Assembly (NCBI GenBank): GCA_022414725.1
Contig: CM039462.1
Span: forward strand, 120,123,479 to 120,187,478
Reading direction: 5' to 3'
Length of the DNA: 64,000 nt
Source: Microglena sp. YARC
Taxonomy: Eukaryota > Chlorophyta > Chlorophyceae > Chlamydomonadales > Chlamydomonadaceae
Shown: piece by piece, positions 32,597-43,718 of the stretch
Layout of the letters: each line of letters opens with the position of its first letter
Numbering within the stretch: position 1 is the stretch's first letter
The notes under the pieces: generated by a model
The model's input: the letters and a program-made list of their open reading frames with translations, nothing else
Database searches by the model: none
What the model was told of the DNA's origin: nothing
Translations under genes and position numbers: made by a program

Positions 32597-34067
32597 TTTT
32601 TTTTTTTTTTTTTTACATAGGGAGGAACCAGGAAAGGGAACATCTGATAAAACCTAGCTCTATGTGACCAAGGTAGAAAAACCAAAGAAGAAGACTAGAG
32701 GACATGGACCAAACGTCCGCTAAGACAAAAGATCCGAAGACAAAAGACGAAAAGACTAGGGGACAAAAGACCGAGGGACACAAACTAATTACTAGGAGGA
32801 CAAAGGACTAAGGGCCTTCCGAGCACCACCCCCACCTCCAAGCAACACTGTTCCTCCCCAACCAACAAAACACCACTGTAACCTCCAAGAGCAACACAGA
32901 AAAAGATGGAAAGGCATGCAAGCAAAGGTCTTGCTGATCTAAGATTAAAACACTGCAGGGCATCACTCCTGTAACAGGCTAGTGCATCACTTCTTTAGCA
33001 AACCAGCACAGACTCTTAGTAACATGTCGCTAGGTCACCCATGCAGATCAGCAAGCTCTGCAAAGACGACCAGAACGCGGCATGCCTACAGTTCAAAGGT
33101 AGCAGAAACAAGGTAACAAAAACTATGTAGCTTCTAAGTAAGCCTCCTGAACCTGCAGACGCAAGATACAACACGGTACAGGGCATCACTCCTATAACAG
33201 TCCAGCGCATCAGGGCATCACTCCATCAGCAGACCGGCGAGCCAACTCAGCTGTCAAGTAGCATGCCACTTCTTCTCCAATGCAGGCCAGCAAGCTCTGT
33301 AAGGAAGAAGACCAAAGCGGGGCATGCTACTGATAACCAGGTCCAGGAAAAAGCAAACAAAAAACAGTCTTCAGGGCGGGAGCAGCAGATAAGAGTCTGT
33401 GCTGGTTGCTAAAGGAGTGATGCCCTGATGCACTAGCCTGTTACAGGAGTGATGCCCTGCAGTGTTTTAATCTTAGATCAGCAAGACCTTTGCGTGCACC
33501 TTTCCTTCTTTTTCTGTGTTGCTCTTGGAGGTTACAGTGGTGTTTTGTTGGTTGGGGAGGAACAGTGTTGCTTGGAGATGGGGGTGGTGCTCGGAAGGCC
33601 CTTTGTCCTTTGTCCTCCTAGTAATGAGTTTGTGTCCCTCGGTCTTTTGTCCCCTAGTCTTTTCGTCTTTTGTCTTCGGATCTTTTGTCTTAGCGGACGT
33701 TTGGTCCATGTCCTCTAGTCTTCTTCTTTGGTTTTTCTTCCTCGGTCACATAGAGCTGGGTTTTATCAGATGTTCCCTTTCCTGGTTCCTCCCTATGTAA
33801 AAAAAAAAAAAAAAAAAAAAAGATCCACCCCCAAAAACTACTATCCAGCCCTTAGGGCAGCAAAAAGTTAAGACAAACTATAGCGCTAAGGTTTCCAACC
33901 AATGTCACACTCAAGGATCGACAAGTCTCGAATTAGAGAACAGGAAGATGCTGACAAATGCAGACCTTCAAAAGGAGACCTGCTGACTGAGAATCCAAGA
34001 AAGAGGGATAGAGTCTTAGCAGCACAGCACCTGCCTAAGGCCAAAAAACACTAAAAAACACTAAAAG
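32597..34067 (-). mobile_element. T2 element (minus) containing a second T2 (plus)
   Basis: A minus T2 copy occupies 32597-33389 and 33820-34067. It is split by a plus-oriented, poly(A)-ended T2 copy at 33390-33819. The outer element is flanked by AGTC(T) on both sides (32592-32596 and 34068 onward), the inner by AGAT on both sides. Four-base target duplications plus poly(A) indicate insertion by target-primed reverse transcription. No protein is encoded in either. Confidence 0.85.
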
Positions 34068-34810
34068 TCTGTCAGCCCGGGACGAACGGACCTGCCATAT
34101 CGCGCCCAAGGTGTTATACGCAGGAAGGACCACAACCTTAGGGTAGAGGGTGGAGGGGGTGTCCCGGGCCAAAGGGTGATGTCGTCACCGAGGAGGAAGA
34201 AGGGGCAACGAGGAAGGCGCTGCCCACCGGTGAGGGTCTCCCAAGTGGAAAGGAGCCAGTCTATGACAGGGGCAGAATCAGGGCATTCCTAGAAAGCGTG
34301 AGACATTGTGTCAGCAGTGTGCAGCTGCAAGCAGTCAGGGCTGGAGCAGACTATGGAGGGGGGGTCGTCTTGGTTGACCCGTTGGAAGCGTCCTCGTACA
34401 TGAGCAAGTAACGCATTGCAGCCCAGGGTGCCATGAAGCAAGCTCCGGCAAGTGATGGTATAAGGACGGTGAGAGTCTTGTCAGCGAGGCGTACCCACAC
34501 CCTGCAAAAAGCCTGCACGTAGAGGGAGGGAGACTTGAGGTTCGTCTTGTCTTTGAGCAGTTCTCTCCGCTGGGCCTGGACGGGAGGGGCGGACACGTTG
34601 TAATTCCACCCAAGCGTTCTGTGGGAGGTCCTCAGGGGAGGGGACTGGAACAGGGGTGACAACGAGCGCTCTCTCTGTTGCTGAGGCAATCCATCGGGAT
34701 TCAAGACCACGGAGGCCTCGCAGGTCAGGGTTAGTGCTAGGGTGAGTGTCCAAGGTGGAGGGGGGTAGAATGCTCCACAGCCTGGGCCAAGCAGCACGTT
34801 CCTCGGTATA

Positions 34811-35779
34811 TCCCAGACCAAATCCCAGACCCAGCCCAAGCCCTAGTTCTAGACCCTGATCTAGACCCTGCCCCAGATCCAGCCCATTACCCGGATCTAG
34901 ACATTGCTCTAGACCCTGACCCAGACCCCGCCCATTCCCGAGCTCTAGACCCTGATCTAGACCCTGACTTAGGTCCAGCCCAAGCCCCAGCTCTAGGCCC
35001 CGATCTTGACCCTGACCTAGATCGAGCCCAAGCCCAAGATCAAGACCCTGCCCCAGATCAGGATCAGGTTCCAGATTTGGACACAGCACACGACAACGTT
35101 CCAGATCTGGGGCTAGATCTGGACCAAGATCAAGGTCCAAATCTGCGCTAAGATACAGATCAAGATCTAGATCTTGATACTGTCTCTGTCTTCATTCCTG
35201 TTGCACATGCCCAGACCAGTCTTTTAGGTTTTCGCTTTGCTTCCAGTTGTCTTTCTTCTTTTCTGGTTGCCTCCCTGCTTTTGGCTTGTTTTTGCAGTTT
35301 CTCCCTTCGTTTGCTTCCCCTAGTTCAGTTTCCACCCTTAGTTGCCTCCTTAGTTTCCCCCTCAGTTGCCTCCTTAGTCCCCCCCCCCCCACCCCCTCCC
35401 CCCTTTTTTCTCTTAGTTTCTCGCATAGTTTTCCTTAAAGTCCTCCTTAGTTTGCATCTCCTCTTTCAGTCTTCTGATCCGGTGACGGTTAGAGTTGCAA
35501 TGTTATGGCCCCCCCCTTCATAGGTCTTTTTTCTTAGTAGTCCTAGCCCCTTCTCTTGGGCTTCCTGTTTTTGGCTTCTTCCTTGCCTCTCTGGTTTGTT
35601 TGTCTTCTGTTCCCGTCCTCCTTTGTCCCTTACGTCGCCCAGGTGGTGTCCGTCCCTTAGCTGTCCTTAGCCGTTCTTGTCTTTTTCTTTGGTCTTTTCT
35701 CCTTGGTCACAAAGGGCTAGGTTTATCAGTTGCGCCTTTTCCTGGTTCCCCCTTTGTAAAAAAAAAAAAAAAAAAAAAC
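34811..35779 (+). mobile_element. LINE T1 3' end (plus) nested in the minus LINE
   Basis: About 970 bp: part of the CTAGACCCTGAT repeat, the whole 3' region, the terminal hairpin and poly(A). It interrupts the minus LINE between CCTCGGTATA and ACTGGCACAA, which are contiguous at 25035-25055. No clear target duplication is visible, possibly absorbed in the A run. Confidence 0.88.
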
Positions 35780-35816
35780 TGGCACAAAATGGTGGGAACT
35801 CGGGCTTTGTTGCATG

Positions 35817-35965
35817 ATGTGTAGCTGAATCATGGTCCCTTGTGGCTGGATCGTGGTCCCCACCTGTGTGTAGCTGAATCGTGGTCTCTTGTGGCTGGAT
35901 CGTGGTTCCCACCTGTGTGTAGCTGAATCGTGGTCCCTTGTGGCTGAATCGTGATCCCTTGCAGC
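35817..35965. repeat. Minisatellite continued (about 53-bp units)
   Basis: Right-hand part of the array split by the LINE at 31207-35816. Three units of TGTGTAGCTGAATCGTGGTC then CTTGTGGCTGGATCGTGGT. Confidence 0.85.
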
Positions 35966-36353
35966 TGCAAGGAACTTCGTGGAGCTGGAAAATGCTAGAC
36001 TGTAGATGATAATATGATAATTCGTATATCCCTGACGCCTGCCTGACTGCACCCGGCTGGTGTTATGTGTGTATGTTCCAGTCCAGAGGGTACCCAATTA
36101 AAAAAAAAAAAAAAAAAAAAAAATAGGCTGAAGAGACTTGCCCAACGTAAAATAATCAAGAGTAATGTAATTTAGTGAGAACAGCCTGGTGGGGAGTGGG
36201 GGTAGGAGGGCCTGTCGTTTGGATTTTTTTTTTTTTTTTACAAAGGGGGGAACCAGGAAAAGGCGCAACTGATAAAACCTAGCCCTAGCCCGGATGCAGA
36301 GTACGGGCTGCTACCTGACCTGGACGTAGCTACCATGGCGGTTACATACACAA

Positions 36354-36386
<33 letters not shown>

Positions 36387-36534
36387 TATATATATAATCA
36401 GGATAACAGGTAGAGCAGGCAGTCATGATAACGCCTGGTGGGGCGTGGTGATGAGGGAGCCCGTCAAACGCGGGTGAGGAGCGGTCTCCTACCTCACCTG
36501 GACAAGCTACCATCGAGGTTGACAACGACCCGCA

Positions 36535-36612
36535 ACTCCAAGAGCGACCGAAGGGTGAGTCGAACCCCCGACTCTTTATCCTCAAGCGATCTGGTCTACC
36601 ACTAGACCATTT
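36535..36612 (-). repeat. tRNA-derived sequence, minus strand
   Basis: On the minus strand TGGTCTAGTGGTAGACC gives an A box with a 4-bp D-type stem, and GGGGGTTCGACTCACCC gives a B box with a near-complete T stem (one mismatch) around TTCGACT. The acceptor stem and the anticodon stem do not pair, so this is a tRNA pseudogene or the head of a SINE rather than a working tRNA. Confidence 0.6.
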
Positions 36613-36814
36613 TATGTCACTGTAAGGGGCTGATTCAATTAGAGCAGGCAGTACTAGAGAAGCCTCGCCTAGATCTAGAACAATAATACTAATTGTTACA
36701 AGGTTCTATACATGAGTACCTGGTAATCTTTCTATACGCCAGGTCTGGCGTCTAACCGTCAGCACATTGTAGCGAACAATTGCCCCCCGTGCGATAACCA
36801 GGGATTTATAGTGC

Positions 36815-36885
36815 ACATGTCTCGGTGCAGATCCGAACCGGGGACTCCTCCGTTTGCCGTGACCATTCGGACCCGTACATCACTC
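36815..36885 (-). repeat. Second tRNA-like sequence, minus strand
   Basis: The minus strand contains CCCCGGTTCGGATCTGCACC, a B-box-like phrase, about 30 bp after GGTCCGAATGGTCACGG. Weaker than the element at 36535; probably another SINE head. Confidence 0.35.
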
Positions 36886-37118
36886 GGGACCTAAGACAAC
36901 CACCGGACTGACATACAAGAGTACAAGTGGTCGCGTCATGCAGTTCTACTTCAATACTTGTAAAACATTAATAAATTTGTCCCAGACAGGCCATTTTTTT
37001 TTTTTTTTTTTTTTTTTACAAAGGGGGGGAACCAGGAAAAGGCGCAACTGATAAAACCTAGCCCTTTGTGACCAAGGAGAAAAGACCAAAGAAAAAGACA
37101 AGAACGGCTAAGGGACAG

Positions 37119-38642
37119 CTCTCTCCTGATTCCCTTCTTCCGAGCCCCACCCACTTCCTCCTGCCTCTCAGAATCCTCCATCTCCTCCCTCTCATCCCTG
37201 CTCCTTCATCTTAGCTGCTGAGATACATAGAAGACGAAGCTTTGGGGCGACAATTGGAGCTGGAGGTCCTTGTCTCGTTTTTTTAGTGTTTTTTGGCCTT
37301 AGACAGGTGTTGTGCTGCTGAGACTCTTTCCCTCTTTCTTGAATTCTCAGTCAGCAGGTCTCCTTTTGAAGGTCTGCATTGGTCAGCATCTTCTTGTTCT
37401 CTAATTAGAGACTTGCCGATCCTTGAGTGTGACATTGGTTGGAAACCATAGCGATACATTTTGTCTTAGCATTTTGCTGCCCTACAAGGCTGGATAGTAG
37501 TTTTGGGGGGTGGATCTGCTGCTCCTGCCCTGAAGACTGTTTTTTGTTTGCTTTTTCCTGGACCTGTCTATTAGTAGCATGCCCTGCTTTGGTCTTCTTC
37601 CTTACAGAGCTTGCTAGTCTGCATTGGAGAAGATGTGGCATGCTACTTGACAGCTGAGCTGGCACGCCGGTATGCTGATGGAGTGATGCCCTGATGCGCT
37701 GGACTGTTATAGGAGTGATGCCCTGTACCGTGTTGTATCTTGCATCTGCATGTTCAGGAGGCTTACTTAGGAGCTACATAGTTTTTGTCATCTTGTTACT
37801 GCTACCTTTGAACCGTAGACATGCCGCGTTCTGGTTGTCTTTGCAGAGCTTGCTGATTTGCATCGGCGACCTAGTGGCATGTTACTACGCTGCTGAGAGA
37901 CTGCGCTGGAATGCTAATGGAGTGATGCCCTGATGCGCTGGCTACCGGTTTATTTGCTTTTAAGTGCCTGCTGCTCTAGTACACCTTTAAGGTTTTCCTT
38001 CCTGGTCAGTAGATCTTGTGGGGGTTCTACCCTTTTACCGTCCAGGACGTTTTCTAAGGAGTTTGATTTGCTTCTTTAGAGTTCTTTTTTAGTTACCTTG
38101 TTAGTTTTAGCTTTGGCCCTGTCCTGTTTTTTGTTGCATGCCACGCTCTGGTCGTCTTTGCAAAGCTTGCTGATCTCCATGGGTGACCTAGCCACATGTT
38201 ACTAGGCTGCTGAGAGTCTGTGCTGGTTTGCTAAAGGAGTGATGCCCTGATGCACTGGCCTGTTACAGGAGTGATGCCCTGCAGTGTTTTTTATCTTTTA
38301 TCAGCAAGACCTTCGGATGTATGCCTTTCCTTCTTTTTCTGTGTTGCTCTTGGAGGTTACAGTGGTGTTTTGTTGGTTGGGGAGGAACAGTGTTGCTTGG
38401 AGATGGGGGTGGTGCTCGGAAGGCCCTTTGTCCTTGTCCTCCTAGTAATTAGTTTGTGTCCCTTGTTCTTTTGTCCCTTAGTCTTTTCGTCTTTTGGTCT
38501 TTGGATCTTTTTGTCTTTGCGGATTTTGGTCCATGTCCTTTAGTCTTCTCTTTGGTTTTCTTCTCGTCACATAGGGCTAGGTTTTATCAGATGTTCCCCC
38601 CTCCCCTGGTTCCTCCCTATGTAAAAAAAAAAAAAAAAAAAA
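37119..38642 (+). mobile_element. T2 retroelement, longest copy
   Basis: About 1.5 kb from CTCTCCTGATTCCCTTCTTC to poly(A), flanked by AGCT on both sides (a 4-bp target duplication in the LINE phrase GGGACAGCTAAGGGAC). The first 160 bp match, in reverse, the unit of the tandem array at 40306-42718. The body has repeated GAGTGATGCCCTG phrases and no long frame. The 3' end is the hairpin TCACATAGGGCTAGG ... TCCCTATGT then poly(A). It is probably non-autonomous, or the 3' part of a longer LINE, and could use the T1 machinery through the shared tail. Confidence 0.85.
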
Positions 38643-39168
38643 AAAGCTAAGGGACGGACACCTCATGGTGACGTAAGGGACAAAGGAGGACGGGAACAGA
38701 AGACAAACAAACCAGAGAGGCAAGGAAGAAGCCAAAAACAGAAAGCCAAAGATAAGAGGCTAGGACTACTAAGAAAAAAGACCTAAGAAGGGGGGGGCCA
38801 TAACATTGCAAACTCTAACAGTCACCGGATCAGAAGACTGAAAGAGGAGATTCAAGTAAGGAGGACTAAAAGGAAAACTATGCGAGAAACTAAGAGAAAA
38901 AGGGGGAGGGGGGGGGGGGGGGGACTAAGGAGGCAACTGAGGGGGAAACTAAGGAGGCAACTAAGGGTGGAAACTGAACTAGGGGAAGCAAACGAAGGAG
39001 AAACTGCAAAAACAAGCCAAAAGCAGGGAGGGCAACCAGAAAAGAAGAAAGACAACTGGAAGCAAAGCGAAAACCTAAAAGACTGGTCTGGGCAGGTACA
39101 ACAGGAAAGAAGACAGAGACAGTATCAAGATCTAGATCTTGATCTGGATCTTAGCGCAAATAAGATAG

Positions 39169-39363
39169 CCTCTCTGGTTTGTTTGTCTCCTGTTCCCGTC
39201 CTCCTTTGTGCCTTACGTCGCCCAGGTGGTGTCCGTCCCTTAGCTGTCCCTTAGCCGTTCTTGACTTTTTCTTTGGTCTTTTCTCCTTGGTCACAAAGGG
39301 CTAGGTTTTATCAGTTGCGCCTTTTCCTGGTTCCCCCCTTTGTAAAAAAAAAAAAAAAAAAAA
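39169..39363 (+). mobile_element. LINE T1 tail, 195 bp, nested
   Basis: Starts within the GCCTCTCTGGTTTGTTTGTC part of the 3' region and ends with the terminal hairpin and poly(A) (39343-39363), inserted in a minus LINE at its GCGCAGATCTGG phrase. Confidence 0.85.
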
Positions 39364-40305
39364 AGACCTGACCTTGATCTTGGTCCAGATGTAGCCCCAG
39401 ATCTTTGGAACGTTGTCGTGTGCTGTGTCCAAAATCTGGTACCTGATCCTGATCTGGGGCAGGGTCTTGATCTTGGGCTTGGGCTGGATCTAGGTCAGGG
39501 TCAACAACGGGGCCTAGAGCTGGGGCTTGGGCTGGACCTAGGTCAGGGTCTAGATCAGGGTCTAGAGCTCGGGAATGGGCTGGGTCTGGGTCAGGGTCTA
39601 GAGCAAGGTCTAGATCCGGGTAATGGGCTGGATCTGAGACAGGTCTAGATCAGGGTCTAGAACTAGGGCTTGGGCTGGTCTGGATTGGGTCTGGGATTGT
39701 AGGGAGCGCTGGGGCCATGGGGATTGTCATTTCCATGGTGCGGGTATCAGGCTCCTGGTCACCGGGAGTGACCCCAAATCATGGTGCAAAAGATCGGGGG
39801 GGGTGGCCCATAAGCTTGCAAAGGAAGCCCACTGTGAGAGAGAAATCTAGGCCACGCCACCAATCTTGACAGAAGGCGCCATTATCAAGGTGTCAAGGAT
39901 CCGTCTGGGTGCGCATCCAGTCCCTCGCGATGGATTGGTGAAGGTGGCCAAGGGCAAGGCAGATAGCCTTGTGGTGAAGGGGCTCAGAATGGTCCAGTCT
40001 GTCAGCCAGGGACGAACGGACCTGCCATATCGCGCCCAAAGTGGTTATACGCAGGAAGGACCAACAACTTAGGGTAGAGGGAGGAGGGGGTGTCCCGGGC
40101 CAAAGGGTGATGTCGTCACCGAGGAGGAAGAAGGGGCAACGAGGAAGGCGCTGCCCACCGGTGAGGGTCTCCCAAGTGGAAAGGAGCCAGTCTAGAACAG
40201 GGGCAGAATCAGGGCATTCCAAGGAAGCGTGAGACATTGTGTCAGCAGTGTGCAGCTGCAAGCAGTCAGGGCTGAAGCAGACTATGGAGGGGGGGTCGTC
40301 TTGGT

Positions 40306-42718
40306 CAAAAAGGACCTCCAGCTCCAATTGTCGCCTCAAAGCTTCGTCTACTAGGTATCTCAGCAGCTGACATGAAGGAGCAGGGAATGAGAGGGAAGGA
40401 GATGGAGGATTTGAGAGGAAGAAGGAGTGGTGGGGCTTCGGAAGAAGGGAATCAGGAGAGAGCTGCTTCTGAAGTACTAAGGATGGGGGTCGGGTGGTCC
40501 AAATTAACTTGAAGAGAAATAGCCCTGCCCCCTCCAGTAGGCTGACTCTTATGCTGACCTCTGAGGGGGCAGAGTAAGCGATTAGACCGCATGAGCCGTC
40601 TGTAACACTCAAATGGGGCACTCCAAAGCCGAATTGGCCGAAGCAGCTTCGCAGCAAAGTTATAAGGCGGATCCGGAGAGCAGACATTGCTAGGGGCGAA
40701 AAAGGACCTCCAGCTCCAATTGTCGCCTCAAAGCTTCGTCTACTAGGTATCTCAGCAGCTGACATGAAGGAGCAGGGATAAGAGGGAGGAGATGGAGGAT
40801 TCTGAGAGGCAAGGAGGAAAGTGGGTGGGGCTCGGAAAGAAGGAATTCAGGAGAGAGGCTGCTTCTGAAAGTACTAAAGGATGTGGGGTCGGGAGGGTGG
40901 TCCCAAATTTAAACTTGAAAAGAAAGCTGCCCCCTCAGTAGGGCTGACCTCTTTGCTGAACCTCTGGAGGGGGCGAGTAGCAGGATTAGACCGCATGAGC
41001 GTTCCTGTAAACACTTCATAATGGGGCACTGAGCCAGCTTCCAAAGGGCCGGCAAAATTGCAGTCGCTCCAAGCCGAATGGGCCGGAAGCAGCTTTTCGC
41101 AGTGCAAAGTTATAAAGGCGGCCTGAGAGCAGACATTCTGGGCCGAAAAAAAGGACCAGCTCCACATTGTCGCCTCAAAAGCTTCGTCTACTAGGTTTCA
41201 AAGCAGCTGACAATGAAGGAGCAGAGGGAATAAGAGGGAGGAGTGGAGATTTGAGAGAAAGGAGGAGGTGGGTGGGGCCGGAGAAAGGGAATTCAGGAAG
41301 AGAGCTGCTTCTGAAGTACTAAGGATCGGGGGGTCCGGGTGGTCCCAAATAACTGAAAGAGAATAGCCTGCCCCTCCAGTAGGGCTGACAGCTCTATGCT
41401 GACCTCGAGGGGCAGAAGGTAGCGGATATAGACCGCAATGAGCGTACTGTAACACATCAAAATGGGGCAACTGAGCAGCTCCCATACGCCCGCGAAATTT
41501 GCACGTCGCTACCAGCCGATATTTGGCCGAAGCAGGTTCGCAGCAAAGTTATAAGAGGCGGCCGGAGAGCAGACAAAATTGCTAGGGGCGAAAAAAAAAG
41601 GACGCTCCAAGCTCCAATTGTTCGCCCAAAGCCTTGCGTCTACTAAGTATCTCAGCAAGCTGACTATGAAGGAGCAGGGAATGAGAAGGGAGGAGATGGA
41701 GGAATTCTCTGAGAGGAGGAGGAAGTGGGTGGGGCTCGGAAAGAAAGGGAATCAGGAGGAGAGCTGCTTCTGAAGTACTAAGGAATGGGGGTCGGGTGTG
41801 GTCCAAAATTAAACTTGAAGAGGAATAGCCTGCCCCCCCTCCAGTTAAGGGCATGAACCTCTTTGCTCGACCCCTGGAGGGGGAGAGTAGCGGAATTGAA
41901 ACCGGCATGAGCGTCCTGTAACACTCAATGGGGCACGGACAGCTTCCCAATAGCCCGAAATTGCGTCGCTCCAAGCCGAATTGGCCGAGAGCAGCTTTCG
42001 CAGCAAAAAAGTTATAAGGCGGGGCCAGAGCAAGACATTGCTAGGGCGAAAAAAGGACTCAGCTCCAATTGTTCGCCTCAAAGCTTCGTCTACTAGGTTC
42101 CTCAGCAGCTGACATGAAAAGGAGCAAGGGAATAGAGAGGGAGGAGATGGAGGAATTCTGAGAGGAAAGGAAGGAAGTGGTGTGGGGCCTTCGGGAAAGA
42201 GGGAATCAGGGAGAGAGGCTTTGCCTTCTGAAGTACAAAGGATGGGGGGTCGGGGTGGTCCCACCAATTAACTTGAAGAGAATACCCTTGCCCCCTCCAG
42301 TAGGCTGACCCTCTTATGCTGACCTCTGGAGGGGCAGAGTAGCGGATTAGACCCGCATGAGCGTCTGTAAACTCAAAATGGGGCAACTGAGGCAGCAGCT
42401 CCATAGCCGCGAAATTAGCAGTCGCTCCAAGGCCGAATTGGGCCCGAAGCAGCTTTCGCAGCAAATATTATAAGGCGGCCCGGAGAGGGGGCAGACATTG
42501 CTAAGGGGCCAAAAAAAAAAAAAAGGACCTCCAGCTCCCAAATTGTCGCCTCAAAGCTTTCGTCCTAACTAGGTATCTCAGCAGCTGAACATGAAGGAGC
42601 AGGGATGAGAGGGAGAGAGAAGGATTCTTGAGAGGAAGGGGGAAGTGGGTGGGGCCTCGGAAGAAGGGAATCAGAGAGAGCTCTTCTGAAGTACTAAGGA
42701 TGGGGGTCCCGGGTGGTT
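40306..42718 (-). repeat. Tandem array of 390-470 bp units (T2 5' region) running into the gap
   Basis: Six units, recognised by GCTCCAATTGTCGCCTCAAA at about 40321, 40713, 41159, 41611, 42062 and 42534. On the minus strand the unit contains QLLRYLVDEALRRQLELEVL-type coding and then GGAGGTCCTTTTTCGCCCC. The first period is 392 bp. Later units are 446-472 bp because of many scattered single-base insertions, a sign of unpolished reads rather than evolution. The unit matches the start of the T2 copy at 37119, so these may be tandem 5' monomers of that element, as known for some LINE promoters. Confidence 0.75.
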
Positions 42719-43718
42719 NNNNNNNNNNNNNNNNNNNNNNNNNNNNNNNNNNNNNNNNNNNNNNNNNNNNNNNNNNNNNNNNNNNNNNNNNNNNNNNNNN
42801 NNNNNNNNNNNNNNNNNNNNNNNNNNNNNNNNNNNNNNNNNNNNNNNNNNNNNNNNNNNNNNNNNNNNNNNNNNNNNNNNNNNNNNNNNNNNNNNNNNNN
42901 NNNNNNNNNNNNNNNNNNNNNNNNNNNNNNNNNNNNNNNNNNNNNNNNNNNNNNNNNNNNNNNNNNNNNNNNNNNNNNNNNNNNNNNNNNNNNNNNNNNN
43001 NNNNNNNNNNNNNNNNNNNNNNNNNNNNNNNNNNNNNNNNNNNNNNNNNNNNNNNNNNNNNNNNNNNNNNNNNNNNNNNNNNNNNNNNNNNNNNNNNNNN
43101 NNNNNNNNNNNNNNNNNNNNNNNNNNNNNNNNNNNNNNNNNNNNNNNNNNNNNNNNNNNNNNNNNNNNNNNNNNNNNNNNNNNNNNNNNNNNNNNNNNNN
43201 NNNNNNNNNNNNNNNNNNNNNNNNNNNNNNNNNNNNNNNNNNNNNNNNNNNNNNNNNNNNNNNNNNNNNNNNNNNNNNNNNNNNNNNNNNNNNNNNNNNN
43301 NNNNNNNNNNNNNNNNNNNNNNNNNNNNNNNNNNNNNNNNNNNNNNNNNNNNNNNNNNNNNNNNNNNNNNNNNNNNNNNNNNNNNNNNNNNNNNNNNNNN
43401 NNNNNNNNNNNNNNNNNNNNNNNNNNNNNNNNNNNNNNNNNNNNNNNNNNNNNNNNNNNNNNNNNNNNNNNNNNNNNNNNNNNNNNNNNNNNNNNNNNNN
43501 NNNNNNNNNNNNNNNNNNNNNNNNNNNNNNNNNNNNNNNNNNNNNNNNNNNNNNNNNNNNNNNNNNNNNNNNNNNNNNNNNNNNNNNNNNNNNNNNNNNN
43601 NNNNNNNNNNNNNNNNNNNNNNNNNNNNNNNNNNNNNNNNNNNNNNNNNNNNNNNNNNNNNNNNNNNNNNNNNNNNNNNNNNNNNNNNNNNNNNNNNNNN
43701 NNNNNNNNNNNNNNNNNN
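42719..43718. other. Assembly gap (exactly 1000 N)
   Basis: A run of 1000 N. The round number suggests a placeholder of unknown true length. The sequence on its left is a tandem array and on its right a minisatellite, both of which could stop an assembler. Any frame drawn across it is meaningless. Confidence 0.99.

Larger units (their letters stand above)
31207..35816 (-). mobile_element. LINE T1 insertion (minus) carrying nested insertions
   Basis: Bases 31207-32364, 32491-32596, 34068-34810 and 35780-35816 join into one minus-oriented LINE. It has poly(T) and terminal hairpin at 31207-31260, the 3' region, the CTAGACCCTGAT repeat and ORF2 C-terminal sequence, truncated at the TTGTTGCATGATG point. 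The gaps are later insertions, listed separately. The host site is the minisatellite split between 31135-31206 and 35817-35965. Confidence 0.85.
35966..36990. other. SINE-like and tRNA-like repeat patchwork
   Basis: Contains a poly(A) run inserted into an otherwise continuous repeat at about 36100-36123, a T1 tail-only insertion (minus) at 36223-36285, and a pair of related 50-bp blocks (CTACCTGACCTGGACGTAGC near 36311; CTACCTCACCTGGACAAGCT near 36489). A (TA)n after poly(A) lies at 36358-36398. Two tRNA-like heads are listed separately. Confidence 0.55.
36991..40305 (-). mobile_element. LINE T1 (minus) carrying two nested insertions
   Basis: The segments 36991-37118, 38643-39168 and 39364-40305 join into one minus LINE: poly(T), terminal hairpin, 3' region, CTAGACCCTGAT repeat and the ORF2 end including the zinc-knuckle region. 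It stops at 40305 in the phrase GTCGTCTTGGT. The insertions are a T2 (37119-38642) and a short T1 tail (39169-39363, plus, ending in poly(A)). Confidence 0.85.

Noticed and set aside
36535..36612. Functional tRNA gene
   Set aside because: A and B boxes and the T and D stems are recognisable, but the acceptor and anticodon stems do not pair.
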